From: Armatimonadota bacterium
GTDB lineage: Bacteria; Armatimonadota; DTGP01; JAKQQT01
Reading direction: 5' to 3'
Assembly: GCA_036504095.1 (NCBI GenBank)
Contig: DASXVS010000045.1
Location: 62,001-126,000, forward strand
DNA: 64,000 bases
Positions 27,176 to 35,844 of this stretch are shown here, one piece after another (the first letter of the stretch is position 1; each line of letters starts with the position of its first letter). The notes below the pieces were generated by a model. It worked only from the letters and a program-made list of their open reading frames with translations, was not told where the DNA came from and did not search any database. The translations under genes were made by a program, and so were the position numbers.

Positions 27176-29071
27176 ATGGCTTTGCTCGACACGATTGGAG
27201 GTCCGGATGACCTCAAGAAACTGACCCGCGACGAAGTGGTAGCCCTTGCCGCGGAGATTCGCGAGAGGCTGATCTCCATCATCAGCGTAAACGGTGGTCA
27301 TCTAGCTCCCAATCTCGGGACGGTGGAGCTCACTCTGGCGCTCCATCGCGCCTTCAACAGCCCGACAGACAAGTTTGTCTGGGACGTCGGCCATCAGGCG
27401 TACGTTCACAAACTGGTCACCGGCCGCGTTGGGGCGTTCCCGACATTGCGCCAGTACGGAGGGTTGAGCGGCTACTGCAAACGCACCGAGAGCCCGCACG
27501 ATTTCTTCGGCGCCGGACACGGAAGCACGTCCATCAGCGCCGCGCTGGGCTTTGCCATCGGGCGCGACCTTTCAGGCGGGCAAAACAATGTCGTTGCGGT
27601 AATTGGGGACGGGGCGATGACCGGCGGGATGGCGTTTGAGGCCCTTAACCACGCCGGGCACCTCCACACCAATTTGCTGGTTGTCCTGAACGACAACGAG
27701 ATGTCGATTTCGCCGAACGTCGGCGCGCTGCATGCCACCTTCACACGTATCCGGACCAATCCGGCATACATCAAGGCTAAAGGGCGCATCGAATCAATCG
27801 CGCGAAAACTGCCGATGGGCGGGCAGATGGTCGAGTTCGCGGACAAAGCCCGCGACGCGGTCACCACGGTCGGCACTCCGGGCACCTTTTTCGAAAGCCT
27901 GGGCTTCACGTACCTTGGCCCCATCGACGGCCACAATATCCCGCTTCTGGAGGAGACACTGGCCCTCGCGAAGAGCCTGACCGGCCCGGTGCTTCTGCAT
28001 GTTCTCACGCAGAAGGGAAAGGGCTATCAACCGGCAGAGGAGAACGCCGTCCATTTCCACGGAGTTGCGCCGTTCGAGATCGAGACGGGGGCAGCCAAGA
28101 AGCGCGCCAACGTTCCCACCTATTCCGAAGTGTTCGTAGGCGCCATGCGCGAACTGGCCCGCCGGGACGACAAGATCGTTGCCGTGACCGCAGCGATGCT
28201 GGAAGGCACGGGGCTCGTCAAGTTTCAGAGCGAGTTCCCGGACCGGTGTTTCGACGTGGGCATGGCCGAGCAGCACGCAGCAACGTTCGGCGCCGGGATG
28301 GCCGCCGAAGGAATGAAGCCGGTCGTCGCCATCTACAGCACGTTCCTCCAGCGCGCGTATGACTCGATCATCCACGACGCGTGTATTCAGAACCTCCCGA
28401 TCACATATGCACTGGACCGCGCGGGCATTGTCGGAGAGGACGGGCCGACGCATCAGGGCGTGTTCGACATGGCTTACATGCGATGCGTGCCAAATCTCGT
28501 CGTGATGGCGCCGTCAGATGAAGAGGAATTGCGGCGCATGCTCAAGACGGCGGTGGATCACCCTGGCCCCACCTCGCTGCGCTTCCCGCGAACGAACGCC
28601 GAGGGCGTGGAGGTGAGCGCCGATATTCAGGCACTGCCCATCGGCGAGGGGGTTGTCCGGAGGACGGGGTCCGACGTCGCGCTGGTGGCGATCGGCTCGA
28701 TGGTCTATCCCGCGCTTGCCGCCGCCGACCTGCTCTCGAAGGACGGCATTTCGGCATCGGTCGTAGATGCCCGCTTTGTGAAGCCGCTCGATGTCGACCT
28801 CATCTCGCGGATCGCTCTCGACCACCCGCACGTCATAACGATCGAGGAAGGCTGCCTCCAGGGCGGCTTCGGGTCCGCTGTGCTCGAGATGCTGGAAACG
28901 CGCCAGATTCGCAATGCCAGCGTGACGCGGCTGGGGCTGCCGGATCGCTTCATCGAACACGGTCCGCGCCAGATTCTGATGGGGAAATATGGTCTGGACG
29001 CGGAGGGGATAGCGGCGACCGTATCGCGCATTCTCGGCCCGGTGGTGTCGGGACTGAGCCCCGTTCTCTAG
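27176..29071 (+). CDS. dxs: 1-deoxy-D-xylulose-5-phosphate synthase
   Basis: Thiamine-diphosphate enzyme joining pyruvate and glyceraldehyde 3-phosphate, the first step of the MEP isoprenoid pathway. 631 residues from ATG 27176, matching the family N-terminus (LLDTIGGPDDLKKL). Motifs: DVGHQAYVHK, GHGSTSISAALG, the ThDP motif GDGAMTGGMAFEALNHAG through NDNEMSI, then FDVGMAEQHA and DRAGIVGEDGPTHQGVFD. An in-frame GTG at 27065 sits exactly at the predicted transcription start and would add 37 residues; conserved Dxs proteins do not have these. Only a weak RBS at the ATG. Confidence 0.95.
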   Translation: MALLDTIGGPDDLKKLTRDEVVALAAEIRERLISIISVNGGHLAPNLGTVELTLALHRAFNSPTDKFVWDVGHQAYVHKLVTGRVGAFPTLRQYGGLSGYCKRTESPHDFFGAGHGSTSISAALGFAIGRDLSGGQNNVVAVIGDGAMTGGMAFEALNHAGHLHTNLLVVLNDNEMSISPNVGALHATFTRIRTNPAYIKAKGRIESIARKLPMGGQMVEFADKARDAVTTVGTPGTFFESLGFTYLGPIDGHNIPLLEETLALAKSLTGPVLLHVLTQKGKGYQPAEENAVHFHGVAPFEIETGAAKKRANVPTYSEVFVGAMRELARRDDKIVAVTAAMLEGTGLVKFQSEFPDRCFDVGMAEQHAATFGAGMAAEGMKPVVAIYSTFLQRAYDSIIHDACIQNLPITYALDRAGIVGEDGPTHQGVFDMAYMRCVPNLVVMAPSDEEELRRMLKTAVDHPGPTSLRFPRTNAEGVEVSADIQALPIGEGVVRRTGSDVALVAIGSMVYPALAAADLLSKDGISASVVDARFVKPLDVDLISRIALDHPHVITIEEGCLQGGFGSAVLEMLETRQIRNASVTRLGLPDRFIEHGPRQILMGKYGLDAEGIAATVSRILGPVVSGLSPVL

Positions 29072-29084
29072 GGAAATCGTATCC

Positions 29085-29420
29085 TTGCCCCTCTACGAAT
29101 ATCGCTGCGCCGACTGCCGCAAGCGCTTCACCGTGCTGGTGGGTGTGGTGGCGGCCGACGACCCGGTTTCCTGCACGCGATGCGGGAGCCCCCGGGCCTC
29201 GAGGCTGGTGTCCCGTTTCTCCCGCCTTCGGTCCGAGGACGAGGTCCTGGACACTCTGGCGGACTCCTTCGATGCCGGATCCGTGAACGAGGACGATCCC
29301 GCGTCGGTGGCCCGCTTTATGAAGAAGATGGGCGGCGAGATGGGGGAGGACTTCGGGGACGACTTCGAGGAAGCCATGGCCGATGAAATGGCCGGCGAAG
29401 GTGGCGGGGAAGCCGAATAA
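29085..29420 (+). CDS. FmdB-type zinc-ribbon protein
   Basis: 111 residues. PLYEYRCADCRKRF and SCTRCGSPRASR form the CxxC...CxxC zinc ribbon at residues ~5-45 that defines the FmdB regulatory family. The C-terminal half is very acidic (GGEMGEDFGDDFEEAMADEM). It starts with TTG 13 nt after dxs, so it is probably in the same operon; no clear SD. Role unknown, possibly a small regulator. Confidence 0.83.
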   Translation: MPLYEYRCADCRKRFTVLVGVVAADDPVSCTRCGSPRASRLVSRFSRLRSEDEVLDTLADSFDAGSVNEDDPASVARFMKKMGGEMGEDFGDDFEEAMADEMAGEGGGEAE

Positions 29421-29423
29421 ACA

Positions 29424-29452
29424 AAGCCCGGGCGCTGACTGCGCCCGGGCTT
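29424..29452 (+). terminator. Hairpin terminator
   Basis: AAGCCCGGGCGC (29424-29435) pairs perfectly with GCGCCCGGGCTT (29441-29452), loop of 5 nt. It lies 3 nt after the FmdB stop and also before the end of the opposing GH127 gene, so it may act both ways. Confidence 0.75.
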
Positions 29453-29470
29453 AGCGTTGCGAGTTCAGGA

Positions 29471-31342
29471 TTACAGAGTTGGGAACTCGCCGATCCGCAG
29501 GTTTGTGCTGCCGTAAGGGATCAGCAACACGTCCTCCAGCGGCTCTTCCGAGGTTACCGGGCTTTGCGGGAGCGGACCCGCGGAGTTCTCAACCAGATCC
29601 CACCCCGGCAGGCGCTTCGCCTTCGCGTGCAGGACCACCGGGGCGGATTCCGGGGCAAAGGGAACAGGTCCGAGGGGTCGCGTTTCGGTGGTGAAGCCGG
29701 CCTTCACGTCAAGCGCGTAATTCCACGGTGTCGTCGGGAACACTTCCCAGTCCGCGTGGGGCTCCTCGCCCTTCAGTTTTCGGAACTCCTCACCCATCTG
29801 CAGGGCGAACACCAGCGGGCCGCGGACGATGGATGCCGCGTTGTGATAGCGGCGCTCGACCCGGGTCTCTATCGGCAGGTAGATGTCCACGACATCCTTA
29901 TCCTTCCACTCCCGTTCGATTCGATGGTACGTTCCCGCTTTGACGTCCTCGAGGGGCGTTCCATTGACGGTGATGCTCGCGCCCTTCACCCAGGCCGGAA
30001 CGCGAACGAGCAGGGGGAAGGTGGTTGCTTCGGCGATGGATACGGTCAAGCGGATCGAGCCGGCAAACGGGTAGGCGGTCGTCTCGGAAATCGTGACGTC
30101 AACTCCACCGGCCACTTTGGCCTTCACAACGCTCGGGCCGTACGCAACAACCGCCAATCCGCCGTCCAGCGTGGCCATCCACATATGGGCAACCAGTTTC
30201 GGCCAGCCCTGGTGGTAGTTGGCCGTACAGCAGCCGAAATTGGGCTCCAGGCCGTAAGTGTTGGAATCCGGCAGATTGTTCGTCCATTGTCGCGGTGCGA
30301 CTGTACACAGGACCTGATTCACCTGCTGGTCGTACTGATGCGCCCACATATCCGGCGTGAACGTCGCGGGAAGCGCGTTGTAGGCGATGCGTTCGAGGCG
30401 ATCTCCGAACGCGGGATCCCCGAGGCACGCGGTCAGCAACTCCAGCGAATACATGTACTCGACCACGGCGCACAACTCGGTACCCTGCGACGGGTCTTTC
30501 CCCGCATAATGCTCGTCGCCCGTGAAAACGCCGGTGACCTGTCCGTGGTACTCGTCCAGCATCTCCATCGTCCGGTAGACGCTGGCGCGGTCGCCGTCGT
30601 CACCTGTGATACTCCAGGCAGTGCCGCCGGACTTGACCGCCATCGCGCTGTTGACGACGTGGTTGTCCCGCGTGCAGTCTTCGGGTGGGGTTTTCACCGT
30701 GTACCGGAAATTCTCGAAGTGGTCGCGCCAGTCGTAACCCTGCTTGCGGACGGTGTCGGCTACGTCCGCGATCCATGCCTCGCCGGTCTGCCGGTAGAGC
30801 CACAACAGGCTGATCGCCAGATCGGCCCAGCGGTGCTGTCCCCAGTCGAACAGCGGGCGTTCATCCAGCGTGTCCTTCAGATAGCGGGCGAAGCCTGTCA
30901 TGACCGTAAGCACGCGCTCATCTCCGGTCGCTTCAAAGTGCTGTGTGAGGGCCTTCAGGACAATGGCGACAGGCCATTGATCGTAAGGCTTCCTGTCCAG
31001 CGCCTGTACGGGGCCGATCCAGCCGTCGGCGGTCTGCATCCCCAGAATCGAATCGGTCCACCGCTTAGCCATGGCTTTCAGCCGGTCATCGTCCAGTACG
31101 TAAGCGAGGGCGATGAGTCCATCCAGGTAGTACGGGCCGCGTTCCCAGCCCTCGGTCTCGCCGCCCAGCCACATGGAGTCCGGGCCGACATCCGGCCAGA
31201 ATTCCTCCAGGTGTCCGGTCAGCCCGTTCGCCTGCACGCGGCACTGGTCCAACAGCCAGCCGAGCGGCTTTACGGAGCCGAGAGGGAGCGGTATGAGGGC
31301 TTCGGCCTTCAGGGGTGGCCGATTGACTGGGTAAAGGCTCAT
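29471..31342 (-). CDS. GH127/DUF1680-family glycoside hydrolase (beta-L-arabinofuranosidase-like)
   Basis: 623 residues, normal for the family. Alpha/alpha-barrel N-terminal part (YYLDGLIALAYVLDD; TADGWIGPV; HDNHVVNSAMA-like region) and C-terminal beta-sandwiches. The catalytic zinc-cysteine centre is visible: Glu in GTELCAVVEYMYSLE and the Cys pair in NFGCCTANYHQGW. The family removes beta-L-arabinofuranose and related sugars. No signal peptide is seen, so it is probably cytosolic and acts on imported oligosaccharides. The start (MSLYPVNRPPLK) has GAGGA 9 nt upstream; the open frame continues into tRNA-Ala, which rules out the longer start. Confidence 0.88.
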   Translation of the reverse strand: MSLYPVNRPPLKAEALIPLPLGSVKPLGWLLDQCRVQANGLTGHLEEFWPDVGPDSMWLGGETEGWERGPYYLDGLIALAYVLDDDRLKAMAKRWTDSILGMQTADGWIGPVQALDRKPYDQWPVAIVLKALTQHFEATGDERVLTVMTGFARYLKDTLDERPLFDWGQHRWADLAISLLWLYRQTGEAWIADVADTVRKQGYDWRDHFENFRYTVKTPPEDCTRDNHVVNSAMAVKSGGTAWSITGDDGDRASVYRTMEMLDEYHGQVTGVFTGDEHYAGKDPSQGTELCAVVEYMYSLELLTACLGDPAFGDRLERIAYNALPATFTPDMWAHQYDQQVNQVLCTVAPRQWTNNLPDSNTYGLEPNFGCCTANYHQGWPKLVAHMWMATLDGGLAVVAYGPSVVKAKVAGGVDVTISETTAYPFAGSIRLTVSIAEATTFPLLVRVPAWVKGASITVNGTPLEDVKAGTYHRIEREWKDKDVVDIYLPIETRVERRYHNAASIVRGPLVFALQMGEEFRKLKGEEPHADWEVFPTTPWNYALDVKAGFTTETRPLGPVPFAPESAPVVLHAKAKRLPGWDLVENSAGPLPQSPVTSEEPLEDVLLIPYGSTNLRIGEFPTL

Positions 31343-31416
31343 GTGTGGAATCCTCAGGCGAAAAAGACCGGCAAGATGCAAGGGGCCGCCCGCGCATCGC
31401 GCGAACGACCCCTGAA

Positions 31417-31492
31417 TGGTGGACCTGGGGGGATTCGAACCCCCGACCTCCTCGTTGCGAACGAGGCGCTCTCCCAACTGAGCCACAGGCCC
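31417..31492 (-). tRNA. tRNA-Ala (anticodon CGC)
   Basis: 76 nt including an encoded CCA. Acceptor GGGCCTG/CAGGTCC contains the G3-U70 wobble pair, the alanine identity element. Anticodon stem CCTCG/CGAGG with loop TTCGCAA gives CGC, reading GCG. T-arm GGGGG-TTCGAAT-CCCCC. It lies just upstream of GH127 on the same strand. Confidence 0.97.
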
Positions 31493-31503
31493 GGACCACG
31501 CTT

Positions 31504-31532
31504 AGTATAACACGCGAGGGGAAGCGCGTCAA
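31504..31532 (-). promoter_or_regulatory. Promoter of tRNA-Ala
   Basis: Minus strand TTGACG (31527-31532), 17-nt spacer, TATACT (31504-31509), ending 11 nt before the tRNA 5' end. Close to consensus. Confidence 0.85.
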
Positions 31533-31690
31533 ACCCCCGGAATGGCCGTTCCGTTCAACGGTGACCTATAGTGGAATACAGTGCCGCGACTATTCGGCGC
31601 CTGCCCTTCGGCGGAACACCGGGGTCCCTCAATCGGGAGATCGCGGCCTTCTGCTGGGGGGCGGGAAACAGCAATCGGAGAAGAAAGCCT

Positions 31691-33442
31691 ATGGACGACG
31701 AGATGGAGACAGCAACCCCCACGGGTGCAGCGAAAGCCGGAACCAATTACCACGCCCAATTGATCCCAGAGACCGAACCCTACACCGCTTTGTCGATTAT
31801 CCCTCTCGGAGGGGCCTGCGAAATCGGCAAAAACATGACAGTCTACGAGCAAGGCAACGACATCATCGTCGTCGATTGCGGCCTTATGTTCCCGCAGGCG
31901 GAACAGTTGGGTGTAGACGTCGTCATCCCCGACATCTCGTACCTGCTGATGCATCAGGCGAAGGTCAGGGCGATATTCCTGACCCATGGGCATGAGGACC
32001 ACATCGGCGCCTTGCCGTATGTTCTCGCGCAGATAAACGTCCCGATCTACGCAACACGGCTCACCATGGCGCTCATCAAGTCGAAATTCGATGAATACGA
32101 CATGTGGGATGACATCGAAGCGCATGAGGTCCAAGACAGCGAAACCGTCAAGGCCGGCGCCTTCGAGGTCCAGTTCATCCACGTTGCCCACTCCATCCCG
32201 GACGCGTGCAGCCTGGCTATTCGAACGGAGATGGGCACGGTCATCCAGACCAGCGATTTCAAGTTCGACCAGACACCCGTGGATAACCGGCCGAGCGATT
32301 ACGCGACCTTCAGCCGCTATGGCGACGAAGGGGTACTGGCCCTTGTATCGGACACGACCAACGTCGTCCGTGCGGGGCACACGCCCAGCGAGCGCACGGT
32401 GGTCAAAGCGCTGGACGAGATCTTCAGGACGGCGACCGGCCGCATCATCCTTGCGACGTTCGCGTCCAATATCAACCGCGTGGGCCAGGTCATCAAGGTT
32501 GCGGAGAAGCACGGGCGGAAAGTTGCGGTTGTCGGCCGAAGCATGGAGAAGAACGTCAAGATCGCCATCGCCCTCGGGTACATCGAGGCCCAGGACGGCA
32601 CGCTGATCACGGCCGGGCAAGTTGAGCAGCAGCCGGCTTCCCAGGTGGCGATCATCACGACAGGGAGTCAGGGTGAACCGCTGGCGGCTCTTTCACGCAT
32701 GGCAACGGACGACCACAAGAAGATTCAGATCGATCCGGGCGATACCGTCGTGCTGAGCAGCACCCCCATCCCCGGCAACGAGAACGAGGTGTACCGGGTG
32801 GTGAACAACCTGTTCCGCCTGGGCGCCAATGTGATCTACAGCGAGCAGAACCCCGGCATCCACGTGAGCGGACACGGCAGTCGCGACGAGTTGACCATGA
32901 TGATCAACCTCACGCGTCCTCAATACCTGGTCCCTGTGCACGGAGAGTATCGCCACGTCGTTACGTTCGGACGGATGGCCGCCGACCTCGGGTTTAAACC
33001 GGACCAGGTGCTCGCGCCGGAGGTGGGGGATATCCTGGAGTTTACCGACGAGGGCGCCGAGATCGTGGGGCGTGTGCCCAGCAGCGGAAGCGTGATGGTG
33101 GACGGGATCGGCGTCGGCGACGTCGGCGATGTTGTCCTGCGAGACCGGCGGCATCTCGCCGATGAAGGCATCGTTATCGTAACGCTCGCCCTCCACAGCG
33201 CGACAGGGGACATCGTCTCGGCGCCGGATATCGTCAGCCGCGGATTTGTTCTCGAAACCGAGAGCGAGGATCTGTACGAGCGGGCGAAGGAAGTCGTCCT
33301 GAAGGAACTGGCCGACATCGAGCCTGATTATACCGGTGAATGGACCGTTGTGAAGACCGACCTGCGCCGCGCGCTCAACAAGTTCTTCCGGGCGGAAACG
33401 CGCCGCCAGCCGATGGTTCTCCCGGTGATTGTGGAGGTCTAG
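31691..33442 (+). CDS. rnj: Ribonuclease J
   Basis: Metallo-beta-lactamase/beta-CASP nuclease with 5'-3' exonuclease and endonuclease activity in mRNA decay and rRNA maturation. 583 residues. Metal motif THGHEDHIGALPY and the upstream IPLGGACEIGKNM; beta-CASP motifs FASNINRVGQVI and TTGSQGEPLAALSRMA; PVHGEYRH carries a late metal ligand, and the C-terminal domain ends NKFFRAETRRQPMVLPVI. An extra ~35-residue N-terminal stretch precedes the first strand. ATG at 31691 with GGAGA 10 nt upstream; an in-frame GTG at 31571 overlaps a TATAGT box and is less likely. Confidence 0.94.
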   Translation: MDDEMETATPTGAAKAGTNYHAQLIPETEPYTALSIIPLGGACEIGKNMTVYEQGNDIIVVDCGLMFPQAEQLGVDVVIPDISYLLMHQAKVRAIFLTHGHEDHIGALPYVLAQINVPIYATRLTMALIKSKFDEYDMWDDIEAHEVQDSETVKAGAFEVQFIHVAHSIPDACSLAIRTEMGTVIQTSDFKFDQTPVDNRPSDYATFSRYGDEGVLALVSDTTNVVRAGHTPSERTVVKALDEIFRTATGRIILATFASNINRVGQVIKVAEKHGRKVAVVGRSMEKNVKIAIALGYIEAQDGTLITAGQVEQQPASQVAIITTGSQGEPLAALSRMATDDHKKIQIDPGDTVVLSSTPIPGNENEVYRVVNNLFRLGANVIYSEQNPGIHVSGHGSRDELTMMINLTRPQYLVPVHGEYRHVVTFGRMAADLGFKPDQVLAPEVGDILEFTDEGAEIVGRVPSSGSVMVDGIGVGDVGDVVLRDRRHLADEGIVIVTLALHSATGDIVSAPDIVSRGFVLETESEDLYERAKEVVLKELADIEPDYTGEWTVVKTDLRRALNKFFRAETRRQPMVLPVIVEV

Positions 33443-33538
33443 TGGAAAGCGCCGCACGTCCGCCGCGACGCAGTGGATCCCGGTTCTCTCTCGTCCCGCC
33501 GGACGGGTCGGCCGCCGGGACGGTGCTATACTAACGCC

Positions 33539-34492
33539 GTGAATTGGGTTGACGGCGTGATTTTGGGCATCGTCATCGTCTATGCGCTCACGGGTCTGCG
33601 CCGAGGGTTCCTCGCGGGATTCGCGGAGGTACTGACGATATTCGTTGCATTCGGGGTTGCGATCGAGCTCTTTCGACCGTTGGGCTCGACGCTGTCACAC
33701 GCACGGGGCTGGCGGCCGGGCATCACTCAGGGCGTGGCCTTTGTGCTCTTGTGGCTGGGCGTTCAACTGGTCCTTGGCCAGGCCGTGCATTGGTGGCACA
33801 AACGGCTTCCCGAGGAGACCCGCAAGGCACAGGCCAATCGAATACTGGGGCTTCTGCCCGCCGGGATGAAAGGTCTCGTCGCCGCCGCGCTTTTCGCCAC
33901 CATGCTGAGCCTTTCCCCTGGCGGAAGCGCTTCGTCCGACGCCGAGGCGTCCCGCCTGGGACCGCCGATGGTTTCGGTGGTCATGGCTTCGGAGAAGGCG
34001 GCGTACAACACGTTTGGCGACGCGATCAGCGAGATTCAGGACTTGTACGGGCCGTCCGGTGAGGTGTTGGGGTCCCGTGGCCTGCAGTTCAAGACCACCC
34101 ACGTGGCGCCGGACCCGGTTGCGGAGGCGGCCATGCTGGGGCTTCTGAACGCGGAGCGTGAAAAGCGGCATTTGAAGCCGTTGACCGCCGATGAGCGGTT
34201 GCGGAAAATCGCCCGGAGGCATTCGGCGGATATGCTGGCGAAAGGCTATTTTGCGCATAACTCGCCGGATGGAACGACGCCCTTCACCCGCATGCAGGAT
34301 GCCGGCATCACGTATAGGGTGGCCGGGGAGAACCTGGCGCTTGCTCTGACGGTTGAGACCGCGCACGATCGCCTGATGCGCAGCAAGGGTCACCGTGACA
34401 ATATACTGGACCCGGAGTTCGGCAAAGTGGGGATAGGCGCCATGCGCACGGATGTGCGCGGCACGATGTTTACACAGGATTTCACGGATTGA
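33539..34492 (+). CDS. CvpA membrane domain fused to a CAP/SCP domain
   Basis: 317 residues. Residues 1-125 match the CvpA family, with four hydrophobic helices beginning NWVDGVILGIVIVYALTGLRRGF. Residues ~195-315 are a bacterial CAP (YkwD-type) domain: LLNAEREKR, H229 in ARRHSADML, GYFAHNSPDG, E264 in AGENLA and H285 in SKGHRDNIL. The CAP domain should lie outside the membrane. CvpA domains are found fused to extracytoplasmic domains such as the MarP protease, so a cell-envelope role is likely. Start GTG; TATACT sits 6 nt upstream as a TGC-TATACT extended -10, and there is no SD. Confidence 0.87.
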   Translation: MNWVDGVILGIVIVYALTGLRRGFLAGFAEVLTIFVAFGVAIELFRPLGSTLSHARGWRPGITQGVAFVLLWLGVQLVLGQAVHWWHKRLPEETRKAQANRILGLLPAGMKGLVAAALFATMLSLSPGGSASSDAEASRLGPPMVSVVMASEKAAYNTFGDAISEIQDLYGPSGEVLGSRGLQFKTTHVAPDPVAEAAMLGLLNAEREKRHLKPLTADERLRKIARRHSADMLAKGYFAHNSPDGTTPFTRMQDAGITYRVAGENLALALTVETAHDRLMRSKGHRDNILDPEFGKVGIGAMRTDVRGTMFTQDFTD

Positions 34493-34510
34493 GGAGCGGT
34501 GGTTGACGGG

Positions 34511-34891
34511 ATGACGTTACTGTCCATACTGAAGAGCAAGATACACAGGGCTACCGTTACGGATTGCTGCATCGACTATGTGGGAAGTGTGGGTATTGAC
34601 GAGGACCTGATGGAGCGGACCGAACTGCAGCCCAACGAACACGTGCATGTGTGGAACGTAACAAACGGCGCGCGGCTTGAAACCTATGTAATCCCGTGTC
34701 CGCGCGGATCGGGCGTGATCTCCTTGAACGGCGCCGCCGCCCATCACGCGAAGGTGGGCGACAAGGTGATCATCGCATCGTTCTGCCTGACGGATGCGCC
34801 GTCCAAGCCCAAGATGGTGCTTGTGGACGAAAACAACCGGTTTGCGTCATGGCTCGATTCGGAGCCGCCGTTGACGGCTTTGGAGGTCTGA
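34511..34891 (+). CDS. panD: Aspartate 1-decarboxylase
   Basis: Pyruvoyl enzyme making beta-alanine for pantothenate and CoA. 126 residues. The self-processing Gly-Ser is in IDYVGSVGID; SKIHRATVTD, HVWNVTNGARLETY, ISLNGAAAHHAKVGDKVIIASF are the conserved segments. ATG at 34511 fits the family N-terminus; GTG at 34499 is also open. Two nt separate it from accD, linking CoA precursor synthesis to fatty-acid synthesis. Confidence 0.94.
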   Translation: MTLLSILKSKIHRATVTDCCIDYVGSVGIDEDLMERTELQPNEHVHVWNVTNGARLETYVIPCPRGSGVISLNGAAAHHAKVGDKVIIASFCLTDAPSKPKMVLVDENNRFASWLDSEPPLTALEV

Positions 34892-34893
34892 AC

Positions 34894-35739
34894 GTGGCTG
34901 AAGGCTGGTTTGGAAAGAGATTCAAACGCGACGAAGTGCGGCAGCGCATCGCGGATGTGGCTGAAGGCATGTGGGACAAGTGTCCCAGATGTGGCGAGAT
35001 CCAGTACAGCGCGGAACTCGTGCGGAACTGGAAGGTCTGCAAGAAATGCGCGTTTCACTTCCGGCTCACGGCGCAGGAGCGTATTGATCTTCTCGCGGAT
35101 GAGCCCGAGGCCTTCGAGCGCTGGGATGAGGACCTGACCACGGTGAACCCGCTCGCGTTTCCTCTTTACCTCGAGAAACTCGAGGGGCATAAGGAGAAGA
35201 CGGGCTTGTCCGAGGCCATCGTCACCGGCGAGGCCCGCATCGGGGGTGTTACCGTGGCGCTTGGCATCACGGATCCTCATTTCAAGATGGGCACGATGAA
35301 CAGCGTGGTGGGCGAGCGCATCGCATTGTGCGCGGAGCGTGCGATCGACCGGCGGATCCCGCTGGTGCTGGTATGCGGCAGTGGCGGCGGCGCGCGCATG
35401 GAGGAAGGGATCCTCAGCCTGATGCAGATGGCAAAGACGTCCGCCGTGCTTGGCCGGTTCAAAGCCGAAACCCGCTCGTTCTACATTTCCGTTCTCACCG
35501 ACCCTTCCATGGGCGGCACGTTGGCGAGTTGGGCCAGCCTGGGCCACGTTGCCTATGCCGAACCCGGTGCGATGATCGGGTTCGCCGGACAGCGCGTATC
35601 GGCGCAGGTACAGAGCGGGAAGGTGCCTGCAAACTACCAGTCCAGCGAGTTCCAGTTGGAGCACGGGCAGGCTGACGCCATCGTTCATCGCAAGGACCTT
35701 AAGGATACCATCGCCCGTACGTTGCAGTGGGCCGCATAG
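34894..35739 (+). CDS. accD: Acetyl-CoA carboxylase carboxyltransferase subunit beta
   Basis: Transfers the carboxyl group from carboxybiotin to acetyl-CoA together with AccA. 281 residues. The N-terminal zinc ribbon is CPRCGEIQYSAEL...VCKKC; the crotonase-like core has ITDPHFKMGTMNSVVGER, SGGGARMEEGILSLMQMAKT, SDPSMGGT-like TDPSMGGTLAS and IGFAGQRV. The GTG start has GGAGG 7 nt upstream, inside the end of panD. Confidence 0.95.
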   Translation: MAEGWFGKRFKRDEVRQRIADVAEGMWDKCPRCGEIQYSAELVRNWKVCKKCAFHFRLTAQERIDLLADEPEAFERWDEDLTTVNPLAFPLYLEKLEGHKEKTGLSEAIVTGEARIGGVTVALGITDPHFKMGTMNSVVGERIALCAERAIDRRIPLVLVCGSGGGARMEEGILSLMQMAKTSAVLGRFKAETRSFYISVLTDPSMGGTLASWASLGHVAYAEPGAMIGFAGQRVSAQVQSGKVPANYQSSEFQLEHGQADAIVHRKDLKDTIARTLQWAA

Positions 35740-35844
35740 AAGCCTTCGCCTTACGCACCGAATTGCACATCCGTTGGACTCCGGCGGACTACCGTCCGCT
35801 GTCTGGCCACGTACTTCGAACTTGATACTCGAAACTCATCAGAT

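Noticed and set aside
31345-31486. N-terminal extension of the GH127 protein across the tRNA
   Set aside because: The extra residues are translated from tRNA-Ala; ATG 31342 has an RBS.
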